DNA of 64,000 bases, from assembly GCA_963920525.1 (NCBI GenBank), contig OY986438.1, forward strand, positions 127,347,420 through 127,411,419. The letters are read 5' to 3'. Under the pieces are notes generated by a model. That model made no database searches and had not been told where the DNA came from. It saw nothing but the letters and a program-made list of their open reading frames with translations. The stretch's first letter is position 1. Every line of letters starts with the position of its first letter. Below, piece by piece: positions 1 through 11,821 of this stretch. The DNA is from Dichetophora obliterata. Lineage: Eukaryota; Arthropoda; Insecta; Diptera; Sciomyzidae. Made by a program: the position numbers and the translations under genes.

Positions 1-1040
1 ACTTTTCCCACAAAATATTTTCCAAATCAGTATCGCTGCAACGTCGTCGTGTAAAAAATGTGTCTTAAGTAACCTGTGGTCGCAAAATTCTACTTGGGTT
101 GTTTGTGGCAATTTACTCAAAAGTTTTTGAATGCGTTTGTTCGAATCTCCCATTATACCAGGCACTCGTTGAAAGCGTATTAGCTATGAAATAACACTTT
201 ATAAGTATGCTTTAAATTCTCAAAAAGTATTACAAAATAAAGCTCTGCAAAGAACCATCCAAGTACACCAGTTGCGTGTTGTTAGTTTTTCTTTTACCTA
301 CTTGTATCTGTTTCGCTCTCTAAGCATTGAGTATGCATGGAATATTTCTCTTTTAGATAACGATGGAATAGGTATGAAAGAGTGAAATTACCAAGTATCA
401 AAAATACTAGTTTGAGCACATACAGAACGAACAGATATATCGATAATACTGTTATCTTTATTTGGAACATCTGGAATATGTGACGTAGCAAGCATAAGGA
501 ATAAAGAACGATAAAACAACAACAAAAAAAACAGTTTATATAAGTACAATGCATTTAAGTACGTTTTTATGTTTTAAATTTGCCAAAAATACGAAAAACG
601 CATAGAAAGACACTCACCATTCTTCTTTTAGTAGAATAGAAATAGAAAAACACAAAATCAATACAAAGAGAACGATCTAGAATATCCGTATTGAATGGAT
701 ATATCCATTTAAAAAAGGGTTAAAACAGATGCTCCACTTAGTGAAACAGATAAAGAGAAAAAAAGCTTACACTATAATGAGAGCCAGAGAAAGAGATGAT
801 AAGCTCTCTGCTCATTCCAAAGCATATAAGTATGTTCTGTTCTACTCCTTGTTGTATTTGTATCAATATTATCAGGTTTTTAGTTGTTATATCTGTTTGT
901 ACAAGTAGAACGGATGGTTCGCTGCAGACCTTTATTACAAAAATAGTTTAGCTTGGCTTATGAGCGATATTAATTGCTTGGGTGAAATAATGTTGCTCAT
1001 ACGCCGTGCTGATCTTTAATATATTAGATAAGCATATAGA
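1..1040. other. AT-rich non-coding stretch
   Basis: I see no gene, RNA or element boundary here. Short open frames are AT-rich and show no family signature. It is probably intronic or decayed repeat DNA. Confidence 0.5.
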
Positions 1041-1043
1041 AAA

Positions 1044-1422
1044 CTCATAAAAATATATAACAAATGCATGGGAACATAATGGTAACAAGTGCACATCATG
1101 GGACGCATAGTAACACATAATGTTCACTTGTTTCAATGATGTGTCCATGACATAATGGTAACAAGTGACCATTTTGTGAAGGTGTTTCTTATATAATGCA
1201 CAAATAACTCTTTTTGGTCGCAATGCTAAGGAGACATATGTATGCACTTTATTCAATGTATATTTATTATGTATTTTCTTGTTTTTTCAATGATAAAATT
1301 GCAATTAACACTCAGAAAAATATATAATAAATGCATGGGAACATAATGGTATCAAGTACACATCATGAGACAAGTTTTAACACATCTTGCTATTATGCCA
1401 TTGAAACAAGTGAACATTTTGT
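1044..1422. repeat. Two diverged direct copies of a ~115-135 bp repeat
   Basis: The block near 1044-1180 is repeated at about 1311-1422. Both contain AAATGCATGGGAACATAATGG followed by CAAGT and a CACATCATG motif, then a downstream AAACAAGTGA or AACAAGTGA motif. The motif ATAATGGTAACAAGTG also occurs a second time within the first unit, and a related string lies near 1980. This is probably the remains of a short inverted-repeat element that was duplicated. No protein is encoded. Confidence 0.5.
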
Positions 1423-1439
1423 ATAGATTGCCTCTAATA

Positions 1440-2925
1440 AGTTAATATAATCAATTACATTTATATAACAGAATCATTGATATTTGATGAATTAATTATG
1501 TTAAGTGTAATAAATAATAGAATAGAAATAAAAAGAACTCTAAACTATTCAAATATATACATATTTTTTTCTAAAAAAATTACTTACATTTCAATCCTTT
1601 CTGATGAAATATGTTCTGATGAAATACTAAGATTCAAGTAAACTTTATAAAAACTCACTCCACTTCACTTTTTAAACTTTTTACAGTTTAACAGCTAAAA
1701 AACAAATGAGTTATGTGAATGATAAAATTATTATTTGGTGAGCAAACTTGCAACAACAAGCATTTTTGTTGTTTGCTCGCGTCAAAAGCCGTCAAGGTTA
1801 TTGCTGCATATATTGTGTTGGTACTTTCTTGTAGCACACACGTGTTTGCTATTATTTTGTTGTTGTATTTGAAATTTTTTGAGACGATAGTAGCTCAGTG
1901 AACAGGTGTTCTTTCTATTTATTTTTTTTGCTTGTATCAAATTTCTTTTAAATGAAATGATGCGCTGAAGCTGTTCACATTATGGTAACAATTTTGTGAT
2001 GGTAACAAAATGTTTGACGGGACCATTACTATGTCTTGTACGACATATGTACATTAGAAATCTTTTTACATTAATAACATAAACTTCCATGAAAACGAAG
2101 CTTTAAGGAAATGCATTTGGAAGTAAATGCCCAAATATAACGTACTGTAAGTTTAAAAATTAGAAAATTTAATGAAACTTTGCATATCTCAAAATAGGAA
2201 AAACTTCATAAGTTGTTTCATAACTCTTACTGCGTACTGTATAAAGTACAGGCTAAAGGCCAAGAGAAATCGTTAGAGTGCTTTGTATACCCATTTAAAT
2301 ACTTTTATTGAATGGAAATAAAGATTGTAAGCCAGTTACAATTTTATTGATATTAGTTACTGGCCTAAGCATAATCTTATTTTGAGGAGTTTTCAAATAT
2401 ACCTTCAAAATTGCGAATTGTGGTCAAAAATTAAAAAAAGGGACGATCATCAGTAAACTATTCCGTAACTGTGTAAGCACTACTCCCAATTTCATAAACT
2501 GCACCATTACTGAAAGCGCTCACAGTAGCCCTTACAATGGCACTAAACTTATATTATTTTTTTTTTGAGTTTTTTAAAAAAAAAATTTGTTGAACCATGT
2601 TTTTTCCAAATAAAACTGAACAAAAACGCTTATTTCTATCTTCTTGTGCAGTTGAAAACAAACATTTTTTCGGAAAATACCCAAAAAATGCTGAATTTCA
2701 TAAATTATTCTTTAGAGTTTTATTGTTTCAAGCTCAATAGCGGAATTAATTTTAAGTAAATTTTTACAAATGATGCTTCGTCTGAATTTAAATGCATAAA
2801 GATTAACTTATCTTAAAAGAAAAAGTATGTTGGTCTACATAATTGATTTGGAAAAATAGGAAATTATATTCTAATCTGGGATATTATTTCTGTTAGAGCT
2901 GTAACTTTGTTTATTATGCATTAAT
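1440..2925. other. Non-coding, no recognisable feature
   Basis: AT-rich DNA with homopolymer runs. The small open frames at 1719-1901 and 2565-2759 have low-complexity translations and no splice or promoter context that would make them believable genes. Confidence 0.5.
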
Positions 2926-2926
2926 A

Positions 2927-3152
2927 ACCTTCCAGCGGGAGGGTTGTGTAATTTCCCTTGAGAGGTCGCTGGTCGTAAAATTTACGTCATGAGAAAACTT
3001 GATGAAAATTATATTTTCTTTAAGGGAGTTTAGAGAGACACTGACACTCGAATATCTCGGAACTGGCGGCGAAGTGGTAATAATGGAGAGAGTGATATGG
3101 TTCATGTGTCGTAAATTTTGCGACAGCGCTTCCGCTGGAAGGTCAAAAGGAC
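2927..3152. mobile_element. Small inverted-repeat element (MITE-like)
   Basis: The ends are inverted copies of CCTTCCAGCGG. The inner arms also pair: CGTAAAATTTACG with CATG on the left matches CATG with CGTAAATTTTGCG on the right. The overall size is about 225 bp with no coding capacity. Arm identity is imperfect, so the copy is old. No clear target duplication is visible, so the superfamily is not assigned. Confidence 0.45.
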
Positions 3153-3234
3153 AAGTTTCTGGGCTTGCAAATTATGTTTTTCTCCGTTTCTTTATTTGTT
3201 TTTAATTTTATTAAAGCATTTCATTATTAAACAA

Positions 3235-3560
3235 GTAGCGACCGTAGCCTAGTGGGTAGAGTGTATGCCCCCTAAGCTAAAGAACCGCGTTAGTCCGGGT
3301 TCAATTCCAGCTCAGACAGAAATTTTTTTCAATTAAATTAATTTTCTGTTCAGTCGTCATCTCTCTGCAGACAATGGCAAACCTCGGAGAGTAAAAATTG
3401 CCATGTAAAGCTTATTGAAAACATAAGCCGTTCGGAGTCGGCATAAAACAAGTAGGTCCAGTTCTCGGTCATTTGTGATCAAACATTTAGTAACACGCAC
3501 AACACAATTGATCAAAAGAAGCTAGGTCAAAGTCCTTCCAAGGGCTGAAATGGCCAGTTT
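3235..3560 (+). mobile_element. tRNA-derived SINE, copy 1
   Basis: The head carries an RNA polymerase III internal promoter: an A box TAGCCTAGTGGG at 3245-3256 and a B box GGTTCAATTCC at 3298-3308. The spacing is that of a tRNA-type promoter. It is followed by about 250 bp of tRNA-unrelated body ending in GGGCTGAAATGGCCAG and a T-rich tail. A second copy lies in reverse at 32915-33235 and matches along the whole length, including the body, which separates this from a real tRNA gene. The head does not close a proper acceptor stem. Confidence 0.85.
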
Positions 3561-5096
3561 ATTTTTTTATGTCATACAAAAACAAGAGAATGGGCTTAAA
3601 AAAGTGCCCTAACTACATTTTCCTTTTTTTACAAAAACCATATTTATCCTGATATGTCCCTAGACGTATCCCCAGTTGAAACAGTTGATACAAGGAAAGG
3701 AGAATATATTAAATTTGTTTTTTAATTAATACATTATATAATTACTTAATTACCCAATTGAGCTACAATATAAGTTTCAGTAACATGACGCCAGTAACGT
3801 AACGCCAGACAAAAAAGCCTAATAAAAAGAAAATCAGAGAAGATTTTTAAATTTGATCACTTGGAAAAAAACTTATGTCATTTCAAACCTTTCTAAAAAG
3901 AGTTGTATGCAAAAAGTCCTGCACAATTCAGAGAGTTTTGAATATTTTTGTAACCTAAGTCAAAAATCACTTCAGTTTTTTGTAACGTAACGCCAGCATA
4001 TATTTTGCTTATATCTTTAAATTCTTAAGTTCGATTGTTCATTATTTTTTTTTTTTTAATATAGTGCTACTTAATAACTACGCATATATAGAACAACCTT
4101 TTTAAAAATTAAACTTTATCATTATTTTTTTAATATTTCTTCGTATAAATCGTACGTAACGCCAGATTGGAAATGCCCAAATTTTTCAATTTTTAGTGCA
4201 TAATTTTAAATTGTAATTGCATATTTTTTGTGCATAAAAATATGCACCCCAGTAATAAGTAATGAAAATAACAGTTTTTCAACATTAAAAATATAAACTC
4301 TTGTTACCAGTTTAATATATAACAATACTAGCTTAAGGTTGTTAAACTTTGGATTTACTACACGAACGACCAGATTTAACAATATAATCTTAATCTGCAC
4401 TAATTCTAATAATTCTCTTAGCTTAATTCCTTTTGTATAAAAAAATGTAGTAGCCATTAAATTCATCACAGTTATTTTAGAGCATCTGAGTCATATGAGT
4501 CATATATGAGCCAGATTGCATGTTTGCAATAAAGCCTTCATCGTCACTTTAAAAATCTTAATAAGAAAATGACAAAAATAACAGTATCAAAATTGTGCTT
4601 CTTTTGTTTTGGGCTTGTTGATTCATTTGTTATCCTTGCAAAGTCTTAATTAAAAGCAAAAAATTTAAATATATGCACATATAAGGGAAGTGAATCCCAA
4701 ACGATTTCTACCTCTATAAATCCCAGCATTTCTTTTTGTGTTATCGGGATTAAAATTTTTTAAAAGTCAATGAGGATATTTTTAAAAAATACACGTTTAA
4801 GCACAAAATCGAATAAGAAACCAAAGTTAACATTACCAAAGTTAAAAAACATTAAATTAAGAAATACTTTTGGCTAATGAAACTTAGCAAAGTGTTTAAC
4901 GTACTCGCCATACTTGGCAATGTATCCGCCTGTATTTTCAAACAATGAATATAACTTATTTCACCAATTAATTTGTGAAGATTAGCGCATATTTTTTTCT
5001 GTGGAAAAATTCTGATTGTCTATTCTATTATTTTTTATTTATTAAATAATTCTATGTAAAGAATGGTTTTAATGTTCATTTTTTTGACGTTGACGC
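3561..5096. other. Non-coding; scattered GTAACGCCAG repeats
   Basis: The string TAACGTAACGCCAG or a close variant occurs near 3790-3808, 3982-3998 and 4152-4165, each in the same orientation. Otherwise the stretch is AT-rich without a gene. The repeated string may mark a decayed repeat element of unknown type. Confidence 0.4.
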
Positions 5097-5396
5097 GGTG
5101 ACAAGTTTATTCTGCTCAGACCATGGTAAAACTAGACAAGGTAGGAAAGAAAGGGCTGAATATTCTCTCTTTCACAGTGACCATAACTGTAAAATTCAAC
5201 CATTTTCCTGCTCTTGTCTATTTTTGCTTTCTTATCGTATTCTCATCGGTTGCAGATTTTGTATGAGCTGTCAACTTTCTTTTTACAGTTTCAATCACCA
5301 GCTCTCCACCCTAGCACTACCTTGTCTAGTTCTCTTATGGTTCAGGATATCAGGTCAATGAGAGAAAGAGAGACTAGTTCAGAATCGACAACAATA

Positions 5397-6044
5397 GGTC
5401 TGTTTCCGTACTCACACTGTGTGACTTCTGAGTCACTATTTTCTGTTTCCGTACTTTTTATGTAAGAAATGGGAGAAGAAGAACAAGCATAAAATCGCTC
5501 TCTTGAGCACAGAATGTGCACAGAGCGCGCTAGAACTCAAGACTTCGAGAACATTAAGCATCAAGAAGAACAAGCATCAGGAAAAATAAGCAAATGTCAA
5601 ATGTTTGTTTATGTTTTTCACAAATATTCACAAATTGTGCTGCTAAAAATAAATTTCCAAATTTGAGTTTCTTTTTTACTTCCATTTTTAACTATAAATA
5701 AATTATTTAAAGTAATATTATAACATAAAACCATGGTATAAGTAAATAATTATATAATGGCTTAAAACAACTTTACTTCACAATCAAATTGATAATTTCA
5801 ACTGGCGTTTTTTACGTATGGCACGATGTTAAGGCTTAAAAAAATTTACTTTACAAACAAAATTACGACAATTTCAATTGACGCTATTTACGCTTGACTC
5901 GTTTGCTGTTAGAATCAGCTCGAAACTTGCTAGAAGCTGTTTCTGTACTTTTGCCAATATTCTCAAATTATATTTTTACTCTCTCAGTTCGGGCTTACCA
6001 GAAGTTACACAAATCTTACACAGTGTAGAGTACGGAAACACACC
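5397..6044. mobile_element. Non-autonomous inverted-repeat element, family A copy 1 (TA-flanked)
   Basis: The left end reads GGTCTGTTTCCGTACTC and the right end is its inverted counterpart GAGTACGGAAACACACC. Pairing continues inwards through ACACTGTGT and GTGACTTCTG for about 45 bp. Both ends abut TA (5395-5396 and 6045-6046), which fits a Tc1/mariner-type target. The 648-bp interior has no convincing coding frame. A 147-bp relative with the same termini is at 31367-31513. Confidence 0.65.
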
Positions 6045-6542
6045 TAGTAATGCCACACAGCTCTGCTAAGGTGTCTGAGTCACTCTCGCATTCTACTCTT
6101 GCTCGAGTATGCTACAGCAACAATGTTCCTCACAGCTATGTCGCTATGCATTTTGTTGTTTTTTCTCGTTGTCCCATTGGGAAAAAGTTTTTTCATTCGC
6201 TTAGTTTTACCTATCTTAATGAAAACATATTCAAATAAAAATTATATTCTGCTTAAAAATACCTTTCAATCAATATAAGTTTTATGTGAATATATTGAGG
6301 TTAACACAGGTAAAAGTGTACCGCAAAATTTTTGTTTGTATATTAATGTAAAGATATTTCGCATTATTGTAAACGTTATTTTTCATTTTTTCTTATAAAA
6401 AAGTCAACAAAATCTGTTCCCTGAGCTTAACATTGTTTGATACCCTAACACAAGAAATTCTTTTGTTGTATGGTAGGAAAAATTCATTGTAAGATTAACG
6501 TTTTGTCTACATATACAGATGTAGCTTTACTCTCAAATAATA

Positions 6543-6680
6543 GGGCAGTTCACGATCTTGTTTTATCGTTGCAAATGCAAAATAAACAGCTTTTACAAAA
6601 ACAAAAAGCATATGTTGCAAAAGCTTTTCAATGCTTTTTGTTTTTGTAATCGTGATTGTGATTGTGATCGTGAACTGCCC
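6543..6680. mobile_element. 138-bp hairpin MITE flanked by TA
   Basis: The termini GGGCAGTTCACGATC and GATCGTGAACTGCCC are perfect inverted repeats and abut TA on each side. The interior is also self-complementary: AAAAACAAAAAGCAT on the left pairs with ATGCTTTTTGTTTTT on the right, so the whole unit can fold as one hairpin. The right arm contains a short GTGATT repeat. No coding capacity. Confidence 0.7.
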
Positions 6681-6689
6681 TAATATATT

Positions 6690-8799
6690 AGTAAAAAGAA
6701 TAGATCAAAAGTGTATATCAGTGGGCTTAATTTTAAAAAAAAATATGCTGCAAACCTTTTTATGCAGCTTAAATAGCTTTGATACGTCAAAGAAAATATG
6801 TATGGGTTTCTGTAATTTGAGTTTTTAATTTATTGAATTCTTTTATAACATTAACTAAATGGACTTTTTTTATTTGTTTCGTGCAATTGTTATCAAAATT
6901 TTTGATGTTATGTATTGCTTATTTCGTTCAAGACTCTCAAAACTCAAAATTTTGTACTGTTCATATCTCGAATCATAAAACAGAATTGAAGCTGTAAAGA
7001 TTATTAATTGGATGCAGTTAAATAATTTAAAACTTTGATTTTGTATCGATAATTCTCAGAAACAGGACTTCTTCGTGTTTAATTTTAAAATTCTTAATTT
7101 AAAGCTGTGACAGTCCCGCACGAAATTAACGATAAGTTTTGTTTTAATCGTTATACGCACTGAGAACATTCATAAGAAAATTATTAAAACTTTGCAAATA
7201 CGTAAAACATTACGTTTCAATCTGTGGTAAATACAGTTTTCATAATAACTAAGCAATCCCGAAATCCCAGTACTCCAGTTTTTCAATCCCGATAATGCTG
7301 CGATTGCGAAAATTTTACGGGATTTTACTCCCTAGTAAATATGTTTGTAAATTGATTGTAGAGTAACAACAAACGCACTTTGAAATGCAGATTAAAAATG
7401 AGGATTATGTAGGCAGGAGAAGAAAAAGATGTAGAACAAGATTTCACCAGAGAAGATGAAGAGCAACGCAGTCATTAGAAGCAACAAATTTGGTTGGCAG
7501 CAGGCAGCTTTCGCAAATAGCTTCAATTCTAACAACAACAAAAGCAACAGCATGACAACCATCTACGACGAAATATGCGCAACCTGCATGCCGTTTGTGA
7601 AAACTTTTGCATAAAACCTCTATAAGGATTTAAGCAAAGACAAAAAAGACAAAAATCAAACCTTACACACACTCACATCCAATGACAAATAACAAACAAC
7701 CACATCGAGTTGAATGAAAAGAATGACATTAAGATTTTATCTTTAGGAATTTTTGGCATAGTTTATGGTAATCCGGCAAACAACAGAAAACACCAGAGCA
7801 GCAAAAGAACACTTTAAAATGCAGCAACTATTTTTTTTTTGCATAGCAAGATATTTTGTTGCAGAGCTTTGTTCCTTTATTTCTATTTCCGGCAAAATAG
7901 CAGAGCGGAAACGGAAGCGGAAACATAAGCTTAACTATGAATGAACAAGTGGAAACAAGGTCCTGAGAAAATGTTGAGCTTTTCAGTCAAACTGAATGTA
8001 TTTAGATGTGCATGTGGTAGACGTGAATGTGGCATCAGTCGAAAGTAGTGTAAATGTACAAACGAAGTAGCAAAAGAAGAATAAGATGAAGCACTAGCAG
8101 AAGCTTATGCAGGTAAAGGAAAAGATGTGGCAGGCACGTCATGCTGCGAAAGATGCAGTTGATGCTACTGCTGCAACGATTAAACCACAAACACAAAGCT
8201 TAACTAGAACTCAAGTACACACACATGCACACACACACACAAACTTATACGAAAACTCGCTTAAGAAGTGCAAGATATTCAAAACTACACATTCTCGAAA
8301 GTAGTTCTTCATTTTAATATTTTAAAATATGTGTGAGTGTGCAGATGCATTCTATGCATTTTCTTGTATTGAAGTTTCAAGCCACGGTAAGCAATTCTTT
8401 TTTTTTTGCAAAGCTGACTCAAATGCACACCAACATACACATTCCCAAAAACAAACATAGCCACGTCATAACTTGGCAAGGATATGAACTCTAATCCGCA
8501 AATAGTTTTTCATTATTTTTGTTGTGCAACAAACACTTACAAACACACAAGACCACATCGACAGATGGCTTACTATGGGTGCACACAAACAAAGAGCAAA
8601 CGGCAAAGACAAAACAGGCTGGAATATGCAACATTTTTCGTAATAAATTCATAAAAGCTGCAAATGTTAAAAAACTAAAGCACAAAAGTTGTAAAATAAA
8701 ACAAACAATAATGTTGCAATCACTCTACCACACAACCAACGCCTTGCATATATCAGCTATGCACACCGGATTACACATACATATGTATATGAGTTACAA
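6690..8799. other. Non-coding, purine-rich and CA-repeat segments
   Basis: No gene recognised. The part from about 7380 to 8300 is less AT-rich than its surroundings, with AAC and GCA triplet runs and a CA microsatellite near 8215-8242. That composition is typical of fly intronic or regulatory DNA, but I see no specific binding-site cluster that can be named. Confidence 0.45.
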
Positions 8800-9126
8800 C
8801 CCTACGGAGAATGCAGAGGCAATTGTCCTTAAATGGCTGGACCCGTGACAGCTTCAATTGACAGCTATCCACAGGACAGGTCTGAAATAACTCGGCACGG
8901 AACAGGTTTTTCATGCCTGCTCCGGGATAGATTTAAATTTCTGTTTTTCGAGGCCGATCACTGGACAGGTCTAAGGTGATGCAGCAGGTAGCAATTGACC
9001 TCTGCTAATGACAACGCCATGTAAAAGTAACCGGTCGGTTTCATATGTTGGTGAATATGTTGGCAGAATTCGAGACCTATCCCTTGGAAACCTATCACGT
9101 AATAGGTTCAGAACTGGTTCCGTATT
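8800..9126 (+). repeat. Interspersed repeat family B, copy 1
   Basis: Begins CCCTACGGAGAATGCAGAGG and runs for about 325 bp to TTCAGAACTGGTTCCG. It aligns throughout with the inverted copy at 60509-60826 and with a partial copy at 56502-56705. Shared blocks include GACAGCTATC, CTGTTTTTCGAGGCCG, GATGCAGCAGGT or TATGCAGCAGGT, and CCTATCACGT. No protein frame is conserved. It may be a MITE, because the opposite end of the 56.5-kb copy also starts CCCTACAGAG, giving possible terminal inverted repeats. Confidence 0.7.
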
Positions 9127-9139
9127 GAAACTTTTCGCT

Positions 9140-9420
9140 GCATCTACATTTTAATACATTTTTATGCATAGCAGGCCACTGTTTTCTGCGGCTTCGACAC
9201 TTACGTTTTTTTATCAATCTCCTTAACGCCTTAAAGACGGGGATGCGATATGACATCATCGTCCTTATTGGGTTAAGACAATACACATCAAAGAAATAAA
9301 AAATGGTATTTTTTTTTTGTTTTGTTTTGGAGCGCCGCTCTGCATTTATATGTATCTTTACTTTTCGCCTTGCTCGAGGCTCATTAGTTGTTCTTTTTTT
9401 GTTGCGCTGTGCCATGGTAA
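9140..9420 (-). repeat. Interspersed repeat family C, copy 1
   Basis: This is an inverted copy of 22930-23270. Shared blocks, read on the minus strand, are GCCTCRAGCAAGGC, then TACATATAAATGCAGAGCGG, CGCTCCAAAACAAAAC, TATTTCTTTGATRTGTATTG, and CCCGTCTTTAAGGCGTTAA. The open frame at 9095-9415 (-) lies over this repeat and is not a gene. The TATA-like string followed by a GC-rich stretch could be the promoter part of an LTR, but no TG...CA ends were found. Confidence 0.55.
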
Positions 9421-9445
9421 AATTAGTCCATTAAAAACTGTTCAT

Positions 9446-10445
9446 TAGGGCGGGTCGATTTGTAGGGAGTGAAAAAATTCACCAATTTCCCTATGATTTC
9501 CGTATTCTATGGGTTATTCCATGAAAATTTGCCGAAGGAACCATACCTCTATCGTTAAAATCGAGTCCCCTACTTTTTGTTGGTAGATTTTTTCCCAAAT
9601 TGACGTTTGTATGAAATATTACCTACACGTTCACACCCATAACTCAAAAACTATCGATTGGGTTTAATCGACAGTAGGCGCATTGAAAAGGTGAGCTCAT
9701 TTTGATCAATTTACAAAAAAATCTCCAACATTGGTCCAACGGTTCAAAAGTTACGGGCATTTTTGGCATTTTGGAGCATTTTTCCATTTTTTTCATGATT
9801 TTGTCCAAGAATATTACTTTCATGGCCATTTTTTTGGCTCAATCCATTATTTAATTCAATTTACAATTCAAAACGAAGAGTTTAAGCCCAAATTTATCGA
9901 ATTCGGTTGATTAATTCATGCGATATTGCTAACACAAAATGACACATAAAACCAACTTTTTGATTTTTTTTCCTTTTTTATTTTTTTTTCTACAAAATTT
10001 CAAATTAAGAGACAATAAAGTATCTATCAACCTATTACCAAAAAAAAATATTCAATTTGAGTGTAGTAATAACATGAAAGTAATATTCTTGGACAAAATC
10101 ATGAAAAAAAATGGAAAAATGCTCCAAAATTTGCACAAAAATGCCCGTAACTTTTGAACCGTTGGACCAATGTTGGAGATATTTTTTTGTAAATTGATCA
10201 AAATGAGCTCACCTTTCCAACGCGCCTACTGACAGTTAAACCCGATCGATAGTGTTTGAGTTATGGATGTGAACGTGTAGGTAATATTTCATACGAACGT
10301 CAATTTGGGAAAAAATCTACCAACAAAAAGTAGGGGACTCGATTTTAACGATAGAGGTATGGTTCCTTTGGCAAATTTTCATGGAATAACCCATAGAATA
10401 GGGAAATCATAGGGAAATTATCGAAAAATAAATCGACCCGCCCTA
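9446..10445. mobile_element. 1000-bp palindromic transposon with 8-bp target duplication
   Basis: Starts TAGGGCGGGTCGATTTGTAG and ends with the inverted CGACCCGCCCTA. The flanks are CTGTTCAT at 9438-9445 and CTGCTCAT at 10446-10453, an 8-bp target duplication with one change. The arms are about 380 bp each and pair almost throughout, leaving a loop of roughly 245 bp (about 9827-10070). No transposase frame is present; the small frames simply read the arms. Its termini match the elements at 35634-35942 and 42230-44381, the latter being a possible source of transposase. Confidence 0.85.
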
Positions 10446-10453
10446 CTGCTCAT

Positions 10454-11817
10454 AGATTCCGCCGTACGATTTTTTTCAAAATTTATCAGGAAGCTTATAT
10501 AGGCCATAGAAGTTGCTTTGCAAAATTTCAGGTTTGTAACTGTCACCGTATTTGCGATCTGCATTGGGTATTTAAAAACCCAATCGGCTAATCTGGGTTA
10601 TTGGTGTTAATAAAAATTTGCATATATGGCAACATTCTTTTGTCATAATGAACACCTGATAAATAGAGGATACTAGATACAAACTGACCACGAATTTTTC
10701 CCTCGATCTTTCCATTTTCTAATTTTCTATATAGCTTTATATATGGATTTTGTCATTTTTGAAAATCACACATCTTCGAACTCGAAAAGCCACATTTAGT
10801 TGTATGAATTTCGTTTCACATTGTAAATAGTTTCATTTTTCACGTCACGTTGAAAAAAAAGGTACGCAAACGGTCTCCATCCCACAACATGTTCATGTCA
10901 TCCGATATAAAAAAAACCAAAAATTTTAATAAATTATATTATATTTATTCGAGCTTGAACCTTTAATGTCAATAAAAAGTTAAAAATTAAAAAATGGCCG
11001 GCATCTGAATTTTAAGTAGCGTTTTTTTTATATTTTTTACTCTTTAAAGTTCTCTAAAAAATACCGGTCAATATTATCGAAATTTAGGTCTGGGATCCAA
11101 TAAATTTTATCTTCTTTAAAATAAAATAAAAAATTCAAGTCAATCCATAGAGTAGTTCTCTAATAAATACCGTGGAGACCAGTTTATAAAACATAAGTTT
11201 TCAGAAAATGCATTTTAAGATTTGGTTAACGATTGTTTCGTGTGCGTTAATGGAAATATGGGCTTATAAGCTTTCGAAAAATAAAAAAATAAAAATTTAG
11301 TTTTTTGGTCGTGCTCATGAAGCTTGTGCCCTTAATTTAAAAACATTGATTTAATATGCATTAATACAAATTAATGCAAAAGTAGTTATTCTTAAGTTTT
11401 TTTAAGATAACTTGACCATTGAAAATTGTTTGTATTGGCTCTCACAAGATATGGGTATGCCTCGTGTAATAACAATATCAATAAAGGATACTCCCAATGT
11501 TGTATAATAATCTAAAAGCTAATTTTAAATCAAAAGCATTTTTTTCATAGTTAGTTTTACCAATTTACAGTACCGTTTTCAGAACAAGCAAAAAAAAAAT
11601 ATTTTTGGGTGCTTTTAGCTTATTTGATTTCTCTATTTGATTTTTTAATTTCAATAAACTTTTAATCAAACAAAAACACCCCAGTTAAAAATTATTTTCA
11701 AAACTGCATTCATTTAAAACAAGCGTCACACTTCGATAAGAAATAATCGTAAGACATAGTTTTAGTTATATTTACATTATTATTATTATTTAAGTATGAA
11801 CAGATTTATTCATATAT
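10454..11817. other. Non-coding, AT-rich
   Basis: No gene or clear repeat boundary seen. Homopolymer A and T runs are frequent. Confidence 0.5.
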
Positions 11818-11821
11818 TTAA

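Noticed and set aside
3240..3312. tRNA gene suggested by A and B boxes
   Set aside because: The same head plus a 250-bp body occurs at 32915-33235, and no acceptor stem closes; it is a SINE head.
9095..9415. 106-residue basic protein frame on the minus strand
   Set aside because: It spans the repeats of families B and C, whose other copies do not keep the frame.
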